From Brevibacterium oceani (GTDB lineage Bacteria; Actinomycetota; Actinomycetes; Actinomycetales; Brevibacteriaceae): DNA of 64,000 nucleotides. The stretch spans positions 124,001 to 188,000 of the forward strand of contig NZ_JABKDE010000005.1 of the NCBI RefSeq assembly GCF_013623835.1, given 5' to 3'. Position numbers and translations under genes: made by a program. Every line of letters begins with the position of its first letter. Within the stretch, counting starts at the first letter, position 1. Positions 18,868 to 27,811 of the stretch are shown piece after piece. The notes beneath the pieces were generated by a model. It was not told where the DNA came from. It did not search any database and saw only the letters and a program-made list of their open reading frames with translations.

Positions 18868-20229
18868 TCACCTCCTCGTTTCGTCTGTGAATCGGTCGGT
18901 CGTCTCAGGGGCAGACTCCTCGGTCGCCGTCATCAGCGCGGGCGTCTCCGCGTCGCCCACCCCACCGACCGGCTCGCATGCCGGTGGTGGTGTTCGCCTC
19001 GTTCCCTCACTTCTGCTGCGCAACACCCTGGCAAGGGAGATCGCACCGGCCGCAGCGCAGACGCTGGAGCCGATGATCGATCCGTAGGCCGCGCCGAGCA
19101 TCCCGAAGGGCGGAATCAGAGCGAGATAGGCCAACAGCGAGGCTGCGGTGCCGATGATCTCGACGATCGACACGGTTCCCGGCGCGTCGGCGGCGATGAG
19201 CAGTCCCTGTTGGACACGGGTGAGGCCGAATACGATGGCAGACACTGCGAGGGGAATGATCACCGTGGTCGCCGGAAGGTAGGACTCCGGAAGGACGAAG
19301 AGGATCATGGCCCAGGCTGCGGCCCCGAGCAGCCCAGCGGAGACGGCGAGCAGGAGGAGGCTGCCGCCGATGAGCCTGACGATGGGGAGCGGACGCGATG
19401 AGAACGACATCGACCAGCTGCGCAGGGAGGCATCCACCCACTGCTGCACCGGCCAGGTGGCCATCTCCAAGACAGTGGCCACGGTGACGTAGAGGCCGAG
19501 CGCCGCCGAACTGCTCAGCATGGGCAGCAGCAGTCGGTCCGAGCGGAGCATTGCAGTGTTGCTGAAATCCGAGGGCAGCAGGACCAAGCCGCGGCGGCGC
19601 AGCCCCCGCCTCTCCTCCCGCGACGGGGCCGCAGGCTTCCACGACTTGGGCACGAGAAACAGCAGCGCCACGGCCGGCAGCGCCGAGACGGCGTAGGCCC
19701 ACATCCACAGCACCGGATCGTCCACGTCGAAGAGCACCAGCAGCATGGCACCGATGACGATGATGACCTGGGTGGCGACCGCATTGATCGTGAACCATTT
19801 CCATTCACGGCTGCAGACATAGGCGACGCGCAGCGCCCGCACCAGGGAATTGAGTGCGACATAGCCGGCGATCGCAATGACGCCCAGCCACAGCCAGTCG
19901 GCGCTGAATGGCGAGAACACGGCGGCAAGGACCACGACCGGCAGGATGCAGAGAGTTCCCGGTGTCACCATTCTGGAGAAGATTCGGTACTCGGTGCCGA
20001 ATCCGCCGGAGCGTGCTGCGATGAAGGGGCGTTCGAGGCCCATGATCGCGAAGACAGAGAGAAAGTACGCAAGCTGAAGTGCGAATGCGAGATCACCGCG
20101 CCCGGCGGGGCTGAGCACGAAAGCGGCCAACAGGTTCACGGCCACGGCGCCGCCTGCGGCCAACACCTGCGAGGCGACCAGCACCGCGGCGGCGAGCCTG
20201 GCACCGCCGAATCGGTCACGTACGTTCAT
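18868..20229 (-). CDS. Polysaccharide flippase (Wzx-like, MATE/MOP fold)
   Basis: A 453-residue membrane protein with about twelve to fourteen helices and a short loop after VPKSWKPAAPSREERRGL. The pattern (LAAFVLSPAGRGDLAFALQLAYFL, PSDFSNTAMLRSDRLLLPML, given as landmarks) matches MOP-superfamily lipid-linked oligosaccharide flippases. The start at 20229 was chosen because the longer frame upstream is Cys/Arg rich and antiparallel to nothing conserved; AGAAGGA lies upstream. It overlaps the 3' end of the sugar transferase gene by 14 bp, showing translational coupling. It would move the finished repeat unit across the plasma membrane. Confidence 0.85.
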   Translation of the reverse strand: MNVRDRFGGARLAAAVLVASQVLAAGGAVAVNLLAAFVLSPAGRGDLAFALQLAYFLSVFAIMGLERPFIAARSGGFGTEYRIFSRMVTPGTLCILPVVVLAAVFSPFSADWLWLGVIAIAGYVALNSLVRALRVAYVCSREWKWFTINAVATQVIIVIGAMLLVLFDVDDPVLWMWAYAVSALPAVALLFLVPKSWKPAAPSREERRGLRRRGLVLLPSDFSNTAMLRSDRLLLPMLSSSAALGLYVTVATVLEMATWPVQQWVDASLRSWSMSFSSRPLPIVRLIGGSLLLLAVSAGLLGAAAWAMILFVLPESYLPATTVIIPLAVSAIVFGLTRVQQGLLIAADAPGTVSIVEIIGTAASLLAYLALIPPFGMLGAAYGSIIGSSVCAAAGAISLARVLRSRSEGTRRTPPPACEPVGGVGDAETPALMTATEESAPETTDRFTDETRR

Positions 20230-20902
20230 CGCCGGGGTCCTTCTCTCCCGTGAACGTCGGCATCGTATCGAATCCGCCCTTGTTGATGCCCTGTCTGGCC
20301 AGCACGGCCTGCACCGTCTGCAGCAGAATGTGCAGGTCGAGACACAGGCACCGGCGGTCGACGTACTCCACATCGAGGCGGAACTTGTCATCCCAGTCGA
20401 GTTCGTTGCGGCCTCGCACCTGTGCCAGACCGGTGATTCCCGGCAGAGTCTCGTGCCGTCGCGATTGCTCCGGCGTATAGCGCTCGAGGTATTCGACCCG
20501 CAGCGGCCGCGGTCCGACGAGGCTCATGTCACCCCGGAGGACGTTCCACAGCGAGGGCAGCTCGTCGAGACTCGTTGCCCGCAGAAACCGTCCGAGCGGG
20601 GTCAGGCGCTGGCCGTCGGTGACATGTCTGTCGTCGGGATGGAGCATGGTCCGGAACTTGAGGATCTCGAAGACCTCCTCCCCTCGCCCCGGACGAGGCT
20701 GGCGGAAGATCACCGGACGACCGTGCACGGCTAGGACGACCACAGCGACTCCCGCTTGCACCGGCGCCGTCACAATGATTCCGAGCGCGCTGCCACAGAC
20801 ATCGATCGTCCGCTTCACCGTGTCATACGGCCGCCTCCGGCCTACCATGGTCGGGTGACCGCGTCGCCGGCGCGTCGTCTTCGGATCGAACTCGCCCATC
20901 AT
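20216..20902 (-). CDS. Initiating sugar-phosphate transferase (PglC/WbaP type)
   Basis: A 228-residue monotopic phosphoglycosyl transferase that primes glycan synthesis by moving a sugar 1-phosphate from a UDP-sugar to undecaprenyl phosphate. Family marks are the membrane-inserted helix after KRTIDVCGSALG, then EILKFRTM, TSLDELPSLWNVLRGDMSLVGPRPL as outline blocks, and PGITGLAQV. The catalytic Asp-Glu dyad is in LDELP. It has the short PglC-like form with no extra N-terminal domain. The start codon overlaps the LMW phosphatase stop (ATGATGA). The two sugar-modifying enzymes encoded at 24435-27598 could supply its substrate. Confidence 0.92.
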   Translation of the reverse strand: MMGEFDPKTTRRRRGHPTMVGRRRPYDTVKRTIDVCGSALGIIVTAPVQAGVAVVVLAVHGRPVIFRQPRPGRGEEVFEILKFRTMLHPDDRHVTDGQRLTPLGRFLRATSLDELPSLWNVLRGDMSLVGPRPLRVEYLERYTPEQSRRHETLPGITGLAQVRGRNELDWDDKFRLDVEYVDRRCLCLDLHILLQTVQAVLARQGINKGGFDTMPTFTGEKDPGDERT

Positions 20903-21516
20903 TCTCCCTCCCCGAGGTTGAGCGCCCTCTGGAACAGAGCTGCGACCCCTTCCACCGCGGGAGCGAGCTGGAGCGCCGAGCGGGCGTAGGTGTCACGATC
21001 GCAGCCGTAAGGATCGATGACATCGTCGACAGTGACCTGTTTCGGGGACCGGCGCCGGCTCCGTCGCCGTGCGGCTGCACCGACGGCAGCGCGCAGGCGC
21101 GCGGCCCGGTCTGCTGAAGGCCCGCCGCCTTCGCTGATGATGTCGGCGTCGCGGGTCACCGCGGCCAGGCCGGCGAGCTCACGGATCGTGAAGGTTCTGC
21201 GGACGATCCGCGGATTGAGTTCGACCACTTCCCGCCTGTGGTCCCGTGTCATCACGAGGACGAGGTCGGCATCGCCGAGAGCCTGCTCGCTCACCTGCTT
21301 CGTGCGACGGGTACGGATCTCCTCGACGCCCATGTATCCGGCGATCTCTCGCACCTCCTCCGGAATCAGCCACCCCGAGGCGGCCCGTGTCCCGGCCGAA
21401 CGCAGACGGATCTCGGATACATCGGCGAACCTCTGAGCGAGCGCCAGCTCTGCGATGCGCGACCGACAGATGTTGCCGGTGCAGACAGCGAGCACATGGA
21501 ACGTCTGAGGTGTCAC
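20899..21516 (-). CDS. Low-molecular-weight protein tyrosine phosphatase
   Basis: A 205-residue LMW-PTP, first gene of the polysaccharide operon. The phosphatase loop CTGNICRS (C-X5-R-S) lies near residue 11 and the general-acid Asp is in VIDPYG. Between them is an insert rich in Arg (AARLRAAVGAAARRRSRRR), longer than in minimal LMW-PTPs, as often seen in actinobacterial homologues. It should reverse autophosphorylation of the BY-kinase encoded downstream. The frame is open to a GTG at 21609, but the catalytic loop normally starts within 10 residues of the N-terminus, so I chose the GTG at 21516, with GGAGGA just upstream. Confidence 0.88.
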   Translation of the reverse strand: MTPQTFHVLAVCTGNICRSRIAELALAQRFADVSEIRLRSAGTRAASGWLIPEEVREIAGYMGVEEIRTRRTKQVSEQALGDADLVLVMTRDHRREVVELNPRIVRRTFTIRELAGLAAVTRDADIISEGGGPSADRAARLRAAVGAAARRRSRRRSPKQVTVDDVIDPYGCDRDTYARSALQLAPAVEGVAALFQRALNLGEGE

Positions 21517-21973
21517 TGCTCCTCCGTACACTGCGTCGTCACCGTTGCGTCGGCAGCGACCGCCGACAGCGGACCCACTTCGGACTTGCCCATGAACGTG
21601 TCCTTTCACACTGCGGAACCATTGCGCGCAGGACTGCTGTCGATGATTGGGACCGACGACACCGGCGAGCTCTCAAAGACTCTTCTGCACGGTTCTGACC
21701 GGCTCGTAGAGCTCGGCATTTCGGGGTTCACGCTACCGGCGCGGAAGGAGGTCGGACCGGGGCTCCACATGAGCCTGCGGTGACCCGCAGTGACCCTGCG
21801 GTGACCCGCTCGAACGGGTCTGGAGCAGAGCGAATCCTGGTTCGTCGCCTCAGGGGTGGATAAGCTTCTGAGTACCCGGCCGATGACGGCCGTTCACGGG
21901 TCTCAGCCATCTTCGTGCCGAGGAGACATACGCCCAGAGCCCGCACTGCGCTCAGTGACTGCAGGAGGACCAC
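21517..21973. other. Divergent regulatory region of the polysaccharide locus
   Basis: About 460 bases without a convincing gene separate the leftward operon from the rightward ATP-grasp gene. It contains the triple GTGACC repeat at 21779-21806. The last 12 bases hold a strong AGGAGG site for the ATP-grasp gene. Promoters for both directions are expected here. Confidence 0.6.
21779..21806 (+). promoter_or_regulatory. Triple RGTGACC direct repeat, copy A
   Basis: GGTGACC at 21779, AGTGACC at 21789 and GGTGACC at 21800 are spaced 10 and 11 bp, one helical turn apart, pointing toward the ATP-grasp gene whose ATG is 167 bases downstream. A second triple array of the same heptamer precedes a LuxR gene (30687-30715). 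This looks like an activator binding site. Confidence 0.55.
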
Positions 21974-23041
21974 ATGACGTCGAAACCCGCCACCGTGGTG
22001 ATCGGTTCAGCCGGTCGACGCCTGTATCTCATCGATTGGTTCCGGCAGGCCTTCGACACACTCGAGATCGACGGTCGAGTGGTCGTGACCGAGAACGACG
22101 AGACGAGTTCGTCCGCGACTTATGGGGACATCGGCATAATCATGCCGAAGTACTCGGACCCTGCTTATGAGACCGCGTTGTCGGACCTCATCGCCGACCT
22201 CGAACCGCAGCTGTTCGTCTCCGTCAACGACTATGAGCTCCTTCACCTTCATGTGAATACGGACCTCGCGGACCGGATGCGACAGTCGGGAGTGCTCGTC
22301 CCCGGCGTGTCCGTCGAATGGCAGCGCGGCTGCGTCGACAAGTTGCGGATGGCACAGATGCTCTCCGCGATCGGCGTGCGCACTGCGCCGACGTTCGCCG
22401 GCGGAGACGGTGCAGGACTGTCGGCACTTGCAGCGGATACCGATGACGTCGTCGTCAAACACCGGTTCGGCAGCGGTTCGTCAGGTCTCGCAATCGTGCC
22501 CGCTGGTCGGGCAGAAGAAGCTGTGGCCGAATCGCTGCTCTCCGCACCTGCGCAATCGGGCGGTGAGCCGACTGCCGACGATGTGGTGGTCCAGCCCAAA
22601 CTCTCCGGCTCCGAACACGGTGTCGATATCGTCGGTGCACTTCATGCCCCCGGTGACCTCGCCGCGGTCCTTGCCCGACGCAAGCTGCGGATGAGAGCGG
22701 GCGAGACGGATAAAGCGGTGACGGTGGATCCTGCCCCGTTCGTCGCGAATTCTGCTCTCATCGCGGAAGCGGCCGGGCTCACCGGACTCATCGACGTCGA
22801 CATGTTCCTCGACGAGGAGGGCAGTGCCACGGTCATCGACATCAACCCTCGCTTCGGAGGCGGCTATCCGTTCGTCCACCTCGCCGGCGCCGATGTTCCG
22901 CTCTACTATCTGGCTCAGGCCATGGGCAGAGACGACGGCCACGAGTGGAGTCGCTATGATCCCGGCGTCGTCTCGGCGAAATACGAAAGCATTCGAGTCG
23001 CGGGAAGGATACCGGTGACGCCTACCAGTTCAGTTGAGTGA
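21974..23041 (+). CDS. ATP-grasp ligase-like enzyme, copy B
   Basis: A 355-residue paralogue of the enzyme at 13505-14545. It has VNDYELLHLH, VVVKHRFGSGSSGLAIV, KLSGSEHGVDIVGAL, AVLARRKLRMRAG and DINPRFGGGYPFVHLAGADVP as separate conserved blocks. The last block supplies the metal ligands Asp and Asn of the ATP-grasp site. AGGAGG lies seven bases before the ATG. Unlike copy A it stands alone on the plus strand, downstream of a triple GTGACC array, so the two copies may be regulated differently. Its 3' end overlaps the AMP-ligase-like gene by 12 bp. Substrate unknown; amide or ester bond formation is inferred from the fold. Confidence 0.85.
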   Translation: MTSKPATVVIGSAGRRLYLIDWFRQAFDTLEIDGRVVVTENDETSSSATYGDIGIIMPKYSDPAYETALSDLIADLEPQLFVSVNDYELLHLHVNTDLADRMRQSGVLVPGVSVEWQRGCVDKLRMAQMLSAIGVRTAPTFAGGDGAGLSALAADTDDVVVKHRFGSGSSGLAIVPAGRAEEAVAESLLSAPAQSGGEPTADDVVVQPKLSGSEHGVDIVGALHAPGDLAAVLARRKLRMRAGETDKAVTVDPAPFVANSALIAEAAGLTGLIDVDMFLDEEGSATVIDINPRFGGGYPFVHLAGADVPLYYLAQAMGRDDGHEWSRYDPGVVSAKYESIRVAGRIPVTPTSSVE

Positions 23042-24346
23042 TCGGGACCTGAACAGACTCTCTGGATCGGGCATCTCGTTGATGAAGTGCTGCCTCTTCC
23101 CGTATCCGATGACGAGTTCTGCTGAGTCGTAAGAGAAATCGCAGCTCACGATGCCGCCGATGCTTCCGTTCAGCAGAGCGCGCAGGCGCGTTTCGATCTC
23201 GGCCGACTGCGGCGCGTTGAGCACCCATGTGAACTTGCCGAAATCATTCTGACGCAGCTGGAACTGCTGAATGTCCTTCATTCGATCGACCGGTTCGAGG
23301 ATCTCCATGTAGAGCAACCGCCGTGGCGCTTCTTTGGTACCACCGATGGGGAAATCGCGTTTCCGACCCCGCAGTTCCTGCAGGACGCCCGGTACTGTTC
23401 GGCCTGTTTTGTCGACGGCGAACCGTCCGAGGTCCCCCGTGTCATACCGGAGGTAAGGCGACGCCCGATTGTACAAGTCTGTGACAACAATTCTTCCGAG
23501 GGCACCAGGTGGGGCCGGGCAGTCGCTCTCCAGCTCCAAGATCTCGAAATGGAACGCCGATGTGTTGAGTGTGTATCGGGACAGACCGCCGTCGGAGATC
23601 CCGAAGAGTCCGTTCTCGGTGTTCGAATAGCGCATAAACAGTTTGACACCGGCCTGAGACCGCACAAGCCGGTCCAGTGACTCGGTAGCTGGTTCGCCGA
23701 TGCCGAGTACGGCGCCGATGACTCCCTTGTCGAACTCGATATCGAACTCTCGGAACCCTTCGAACAGGCTGTCGAGGTAAGAACACAGTGCGACGATGAT
23801 AGTGCCTCGTCGATTCCTCAGCCACCGGGCAATCGACCTGATGCTTCGCTCATCATTCTCACCCGTATACATTCGTTTGCCCTGCAGCAGAAAGGCACAT
23901 TTGAGGCGGCGTGACACATCGAGCCACGACGTACCATGGATCACCGCGGCAAAGGGGTCGGCACCCATGAACTTGTGAATTGCCACCATCTCTGACCGAT
24001 GGCGGGCGATCCGATCTCTGTCAAAATACGACCGGTAGCGGATGCCGGACGTGCCCGAGGAGAACCTCACCGTCAGCGTCTCAGGGCTCACCCGCTCATC
24101 GAAGAACTGCGAACGATCCGCCACCATCATCGGCTTCGTGACCACCGGCAGCGATTCGAAACCCTCACCCTTCAAGTTCTGATAGAAGGGCACATGAGTG
24201 CGAGCATGGTGCGCGATCTGTTCCAATGCGGCAGAGGAAGAGCGGGATGCGGGGTTGTTCAGAGTCGAAAAGACCTCTTCGACGACTGACGGGGAGACTC
24301 CGTTCGGCAGCATCTGAGCCGCGAATCGGCGGGCTGTGGACAACAT
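23030..24346 (-). CDS. PaaK/CapK-like adenylate-forming enzyme
   Basis: A 438-residue protein of the phenylacetate-CoA ligase/coenzyme F390 synthetase superfamily. FSSGTSGIRYRS is the phosphate-binding loop, MRYSNTENGLFG corresponds to the central acyl-AMP region, and LRYDTGDLGRF holds the Asp that binds ribose. Relatives called CapK occur in many capsule loci and are thought to activate a carboxylate. The ATG at 24346 follows GAGGAGAAGGG. It is the third gene of the operon with the dehydratase and aminotransferase. Three 60-base lines I counted in this gene average about 57% GC, against about 67% in a line at 37621, suggesting transfer. The acyl substrate is unknown. Confidence 0.8.
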   Translation of the reverse strand: MLSTARRFAAQMLPNGVSPSVVEEVFSTLNNPASRSSSAALEQIAHHARTHVPFYQNLKGEGFESLPVVTKPMMVADRSQFFDERVSPETLTVRFSSGTSGIRYRSYFDRDRIARHRSEMVAIHKFMGADPFAAVIHGTSWLDVSRRLKCAFLLQGKRMYTGENDERSIRSIARWLRNRRGTIIVALCSYLDSLFEGFREFDIEFDKGVIGAVLGIGEPATESLDRLVRSQAGVKLFMRYSNTENGLFGISDGGLSRYTLNTSAFHFEILELESDCPAPPGALGRIVVTDLYNRASPYLRYDTGDLGRFAVDKTGRTVPGVLQELRGRKRDFPIGGTKEAPRRLLYMEILEPVDRMKDIQQFQLRQNDFGKFTWVLNAPQSAEIETRLRALLNGSIGGIVSCDFSYDSAELVIGYGKRQHFINEMPDPESLFRSRSLN

Positions 24347-24434
24347 GAGGTTTCCCTTCTCCTCTTTCGAGTATCTGTGGGTGCGTTGGCGCGCTGAGGA
24401 CTTCGAGTCTGGGACCGTCTGCCACTGGACTGGG

Positions 24435-25655
24435 TCACGGTGCAGCTCCAGCAACGGCTGCGCCTCGAAGCTCGAAGTACGCAGCCATGGCGGCAATGAC
24501 TTGGTCGATGTCGGCATCGGTCATCTTCGATCCGCTCGGGAGGTTGAGGCCGTTGGAGAAAATGCGTTCGGAGACCTCTCCGCCGTACATCGGAACCTCT
24601 GCGAAGACCGGCTGCAAGTGCATCGGCTTCCACAGCGGGCGGGTCTCGATATCGTGTTCGGCCAGCCAAGCTCCCAGTTCGGTCGCTCTGAATCCGGCCC
24701 GACGCTCGTCCACAAGGATCGCAGTCAGCCAGGCGTTGTCGCAGTGGTCGTTCTCGTTGCCGAACACAGAAACCCCCTGCACCGAGGCGATTGTGTCGCT
24801 GTAGCGTCGACGGACTTCCCGTCGGCGATCGATCATCGCGTCGAGCCGGGTCAGCTGCGCCCGTCCGAGAGCAGCGAGCAGATTGCTCAGCCGATAGTTG
24901 AACCCGATCTCCCGGTGTTCGTAGTGAGCCACCGGCTCCCGGGCCTGGGTCGACAGGAAACGGGCGTATTCTGCCAAGCGGCAATCGTCGGTGAGCAGTG
25001 CTCCACCACCCGAGGTGGTCATGATCTTGTTGCCGTTGAATGACACGACCGCGGCGTCACCGAAGCTGCCGCAGGCGGCAGTTCCGTAGCGGGATCCCAG
25101 CGATTCGGCGGCGTCGACGAGGACGGGGACGTCGAATTCGGCCGCGATCGGCAAGATCCGGTCGTAGTCGGCAGGCCGTCCGAGCAGGTCGACCGGGACG
25201 ATTGCCGCCGGCTTCCTCCTCCCTCGGATCGAGTTCTTCAAAGCCCGGTGCAGCTGTGCCGGATCCATGTTTCCGTCTGCGGAGCAGTCGACGAATACAG
25301 GTTCGGCTCCGCAATAGGTGATGGCGTTCGCCGTTGCGGCGAATGTCATCGTCGACGTGACCACCAGGTCTCCCGGCTGCACTCCGAGACCGAGAAGACC
25401 GAGGTGGAGAGCCGCCGTTCCGGATGAGAGCCCAACCGCATGAGCGACTCCGACTTCAGCCGCAAGCTCGGTCTCGAACGCTTCGAGGTCGGGACCGACA
25501 GGTGCTATCCAGCCGCTGCGAAACGCGCGCAACAGGAATTCCTCTTCGAGCTCCCCGACGTCGGGGCCCGACAGCAGGATCCGACTGACAGCTGGAACAG
25601 GCTGAGGCTCCACTGCGGTCGGCGGCTTCGTCGGTGCCGCGTCCGAGATCGTCAT
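24435..25655 (-). CDS. DegT/DnrJ/EryC1/StrS aminotransferase
   Basis: A PLP-dependent sugar aminotransferase (406 residues). The PLP lysine is in SFNGNKIMTTSGGG; other family marks are GLSSGTAALHLGL, the DAAESLGSRY segment with the PLP-ring Asp, and EIGFNYRLSNLLAALG. With the adjacent dehydratase it would convert a UDP-4-keto-6-deoxy-N-acetylhexosamine to a 4-amino sugar, as PglE does in the bacillosamine pathway. The start overlaps the dehydratase stop by 4 bp. There is an N-terminal Pro/Thr extension of about 25 residues. The exact stereochemistry of the product cannot be read from the sequence. Confidence 0.9.
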   Translation of the reverse strand: MTISDAAPTKPPTAVEPQPVPAVSRILLSGPDVGELEEEFLLRAFRSGWIAPVGPDLEAFETELAAEVGVAHAVGLSSGTAALHLGLLGLGVQPGDLVVTSTMTFAATANAITYCGAEPVFVDCSADGNMDPAQLHRALKNSIRGRRKPAAIVPVDLLGRPADYDRILPIAAEFDVPVLVDAAESLGSRYGTAACGSFGDAAVVSFNGNKIMTTSGGGALLTDDCRLAEYARFLSTQAREPVAHYEHREIGFNYRLSNLLAALGRAQLTRLDAMIDRRREVRRRYSDTIASVQGVSVFGNENDHCDNAWLTAILVDERRAGFRATELGAWLAEHDIETRPLWKPMHLQPVFAEVPMYGGEVSERIFSNGLNLPSGSKMTDADIDQVIAAMAAYFELRGAAVAGAAP

Positions 25656-27598
25656 GACCTGACCTCGTCCGTGACCAATCTGGCCGGTTCCGGCAGGAGG
25701 GCGGAACCGCCGACGGGTTCTCGGTGACTCGCTCGACGGCCGAGTTTCGGTTGAGGACGGCAGTTCCGATTGCAGAAATCGTCGATGACGCTCCGCTCAG
25801 CCATGACGATGGGCAGATCGGCAGGAGCGAGCTCCGGCGCTTCGACCCGACTGATCTTGTCATGGATGCGGATGACGGTGCCTTCGTAGTCGCCGAAGAG
25901 CTCCTCGTCGAGCTTCTCGCCTTCGCGCAGCCCGGTATAGACGATCTCGGTGTTCTGATTCGACATTGCGACCAGGCTCCGCGCGATGTCGACGATGCGC
26001 ACCGGTTCGCCCATGTCGAGAACCATGACGTAGCCGTCTTCGCCGATCGTCGCCGCCTGCAGCACCAGCTGGCAGGCCTCCGGGATCGTCATGAAGAAGC
26101 GTCTGACCTCCGGATCGGTCACAGTGATCGGACCTCCCTGTCTGATCTGCTCCTGGAAAGACAGCAGCACAGATCCGCGTGAACCGAGGACATTGCCGAA
26201 GCGGACCGAGAGGTAGGTGCCCGGCGACTTCGCTGCGAAGCCGCTGACCAGTCGTTCGGCGATCCGCTTGCTCCGCCCGAGTTCACTCGTCGGCGCGGCG
26301 GCCTTGTCCGTCGATATGTTGACGAAGGTTTCGACTCCCACCGCGTGAGCGGCTTCAAGGACATTGAGGGTGCCATGGACGTTCGTCTTCCAAGCCTCCT
26401 CAGGGAACCGCTGCAGCATCGGCAGATGTTTGAGCGCCGCGGCATGGAAGACGATCTGCGGCTTCGCCTCGGCGAAGATATGGTCAAGGGCGCTCCGGTC
26501 GCGGATGTCGGCGAGCACCGTATTCGGCGACATCAGCAGCGCCGAACCATAGAGCGTGAGTTCGACTCCATGCAGCGCGGTCTCATCCCGATCGAGCATG
26601 ACGAGGCTATCGGGATGGAGAGCGAACAGCTGCCGGCAGAGTTCGCTGCCGATCGATCCCCCTGCTCCGGTGACGAGCACGCGCTTGCCGGCCACCTTCT
26701 CGGCGATCTCTGCCAGATCGGTGTGCACCGGGGCACGGCCGATGAGGTCCTCGACCTTGATATCGCGGATATCGCCGAGCTCGACCTTCCGAGTGACCAT
26801 CTCTGCCAGCGGAGGAATCGTCCTCAGCCACTTCCCTGTCGGCTGCAGACGATCACGGCAGGTCTGCAGGAACTCCGCTTCGGAATCGGCGATTGCGACG
26901 ATGACTCCGGAGACATTGAGCCATCCGGCCACCTCGGCGATCTCCTCACTCGTCCCACGGACACGAACCCCATGGATGCTCAAGTGGCGTTTGTGCGGGT
27001 CATCATCGATGAGCCCGACGGGAAGATAGGCGCCGTCAGGGCCGGAGAGCATCTGCCGAATGAGGGACTCGGCGGCGGCACCGGCACCGACGACGAGCAC
27101 TCGCTCACCCTGCAGCGGGCGCGTTGCGATCTGGTGGGACCAGCGGACGAGGTAGCGGCTGCCGGTCATGAAGATGACGGCGGAGAACACAGTGAGCAGA
27201 ACGAACGGAGAATCCCCCAGGGTGACAGCCATCAGACCGCACGCGATGATCAGAGCGATGACGGCGATGCCGCCGTATTCGGCGAAGCTGCCGTAGTGGT
27301 AGCGGCTGCGGTAGAGACCGATGAGCAGGCCGAGGAGCAGCTGCAGAATCACCGCGGCCGCGGCTGCGGATGCGAGTTCGACTGCGCCGACGGCACCTGT
27401 GCCCATGACGGCCGATGCGAGCAGTCCGGCAAGAGCCCATGCCGCGATGTCGAAGACCAGCTGGAACCTGGTCTTGCCCCTCCAGATCCGCGTTGCCAGC
27501 CGCGCCGCCCATCTCGCACCGGAGGTCACCGGGGCCGGCGGGGCCGCACTCACACTGCCCGTCCGAGTGAGTGGATTCGGATGTTCCGACACAGTCAT
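25652..27598 (-). CDS. PglF/WbpM-type UDP-GlcNAc 4,6-dehydratase, membrane-bound
   Basis: A 648-residue protein with four or five N-terminal membrane helices, a first Rossmann domain (VLVVGAGAAAESLIRQ) and a catalytic extended-SDR domain (VLVTGAGGSIGSELCRQL). The active site reads VNISTDKAAAPTSELGRSKR; the position that is Tyr in classical SDRs and Met in PglF/WbpM is Leu here. HAAALKHLPML and VRFGNVLGSRGSV are also conserved. It makes UDP-4-keto-6-deoxy-HexNAc, the substrate for the adjacent aminotransferase. The ATG at 27598 has GGGAGAT upstream; the frame is open to 27760 without similarity. First gene of the dehydratase-aminotransferase-ligase operon. Confidence 0.9.
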   Translation of the reverse strand: MTVSEHPNPLTRTGSVSAAPPAPVTSGARWAARLATRIWRGKTRFQLVFDIAAWALAGLLASAVMGTGAVGAVELASAAAAAVILQLLLGLLIGLYRSRYHYGSFAEYGGIAVIALIIACGLMAVTLGDSPFVLLTVFSAVIFMTGSRYLVRWSHQIATRPLQGERVLVVGAGAAAESLIRQMLSGPDGAYLPVGLIDDDPHKRHLSIHGVRVRGTSEEIAEVAGWLNVSGVIVAIADSEAEFLQTCRDRLQPTGKWLRTIPPLAEMVTRKVELGDIRDIKVEDLIGRAPVHTDLAEIAEKVAGKRVLVTGAGGSIGSELCRQLFALHPDSLVMLDRDETALHGVELTLYGSALLMSPNTVLADIRDRSALDHIFAEAKPQIVFHAAALKHLPMLQRFPEEAWKTNVHGTLNVLEAAHAVGVETFVNISTDKAAAPTSELGRSKRIAERLVSGFAAKSPGTYLSVRFGNVLGSRGSVLLSFQEQIRQGGPITVTDPEVRRFFMTIPEACQLVLQAATIGEDGYVMVLDMGEPVRIVDIARSLVAMSNQNTEIVYTGLREGEKLDEELFGDYEGTVIRIHDKISRVEAPELAPADLPIVMAERSVIDDFCNRNCRPQPKLGRRASHREPVGGSALLPEPARLVTDEVRS

Positions 27599-27811
27599 CG
27601 TGATCTCCCATGCTCGACTGATCCGGCCCAGTCGTTGTGGCTGCCGGGCATCGTCGGTGAGAGCCGACGATGCAGCGATTCCGACTTCGGAATGCGTCGA
27701 CTTCACGCTATGGGGGTTCGGTGGCTGCTCCGCCACTTGCGGCGGAGGGACTGCGGTCATCCGCGGGGTCCGTGCGGAATGCCGCGCAGAGGATTCCTCC
27801 CCCGCCTGTGC

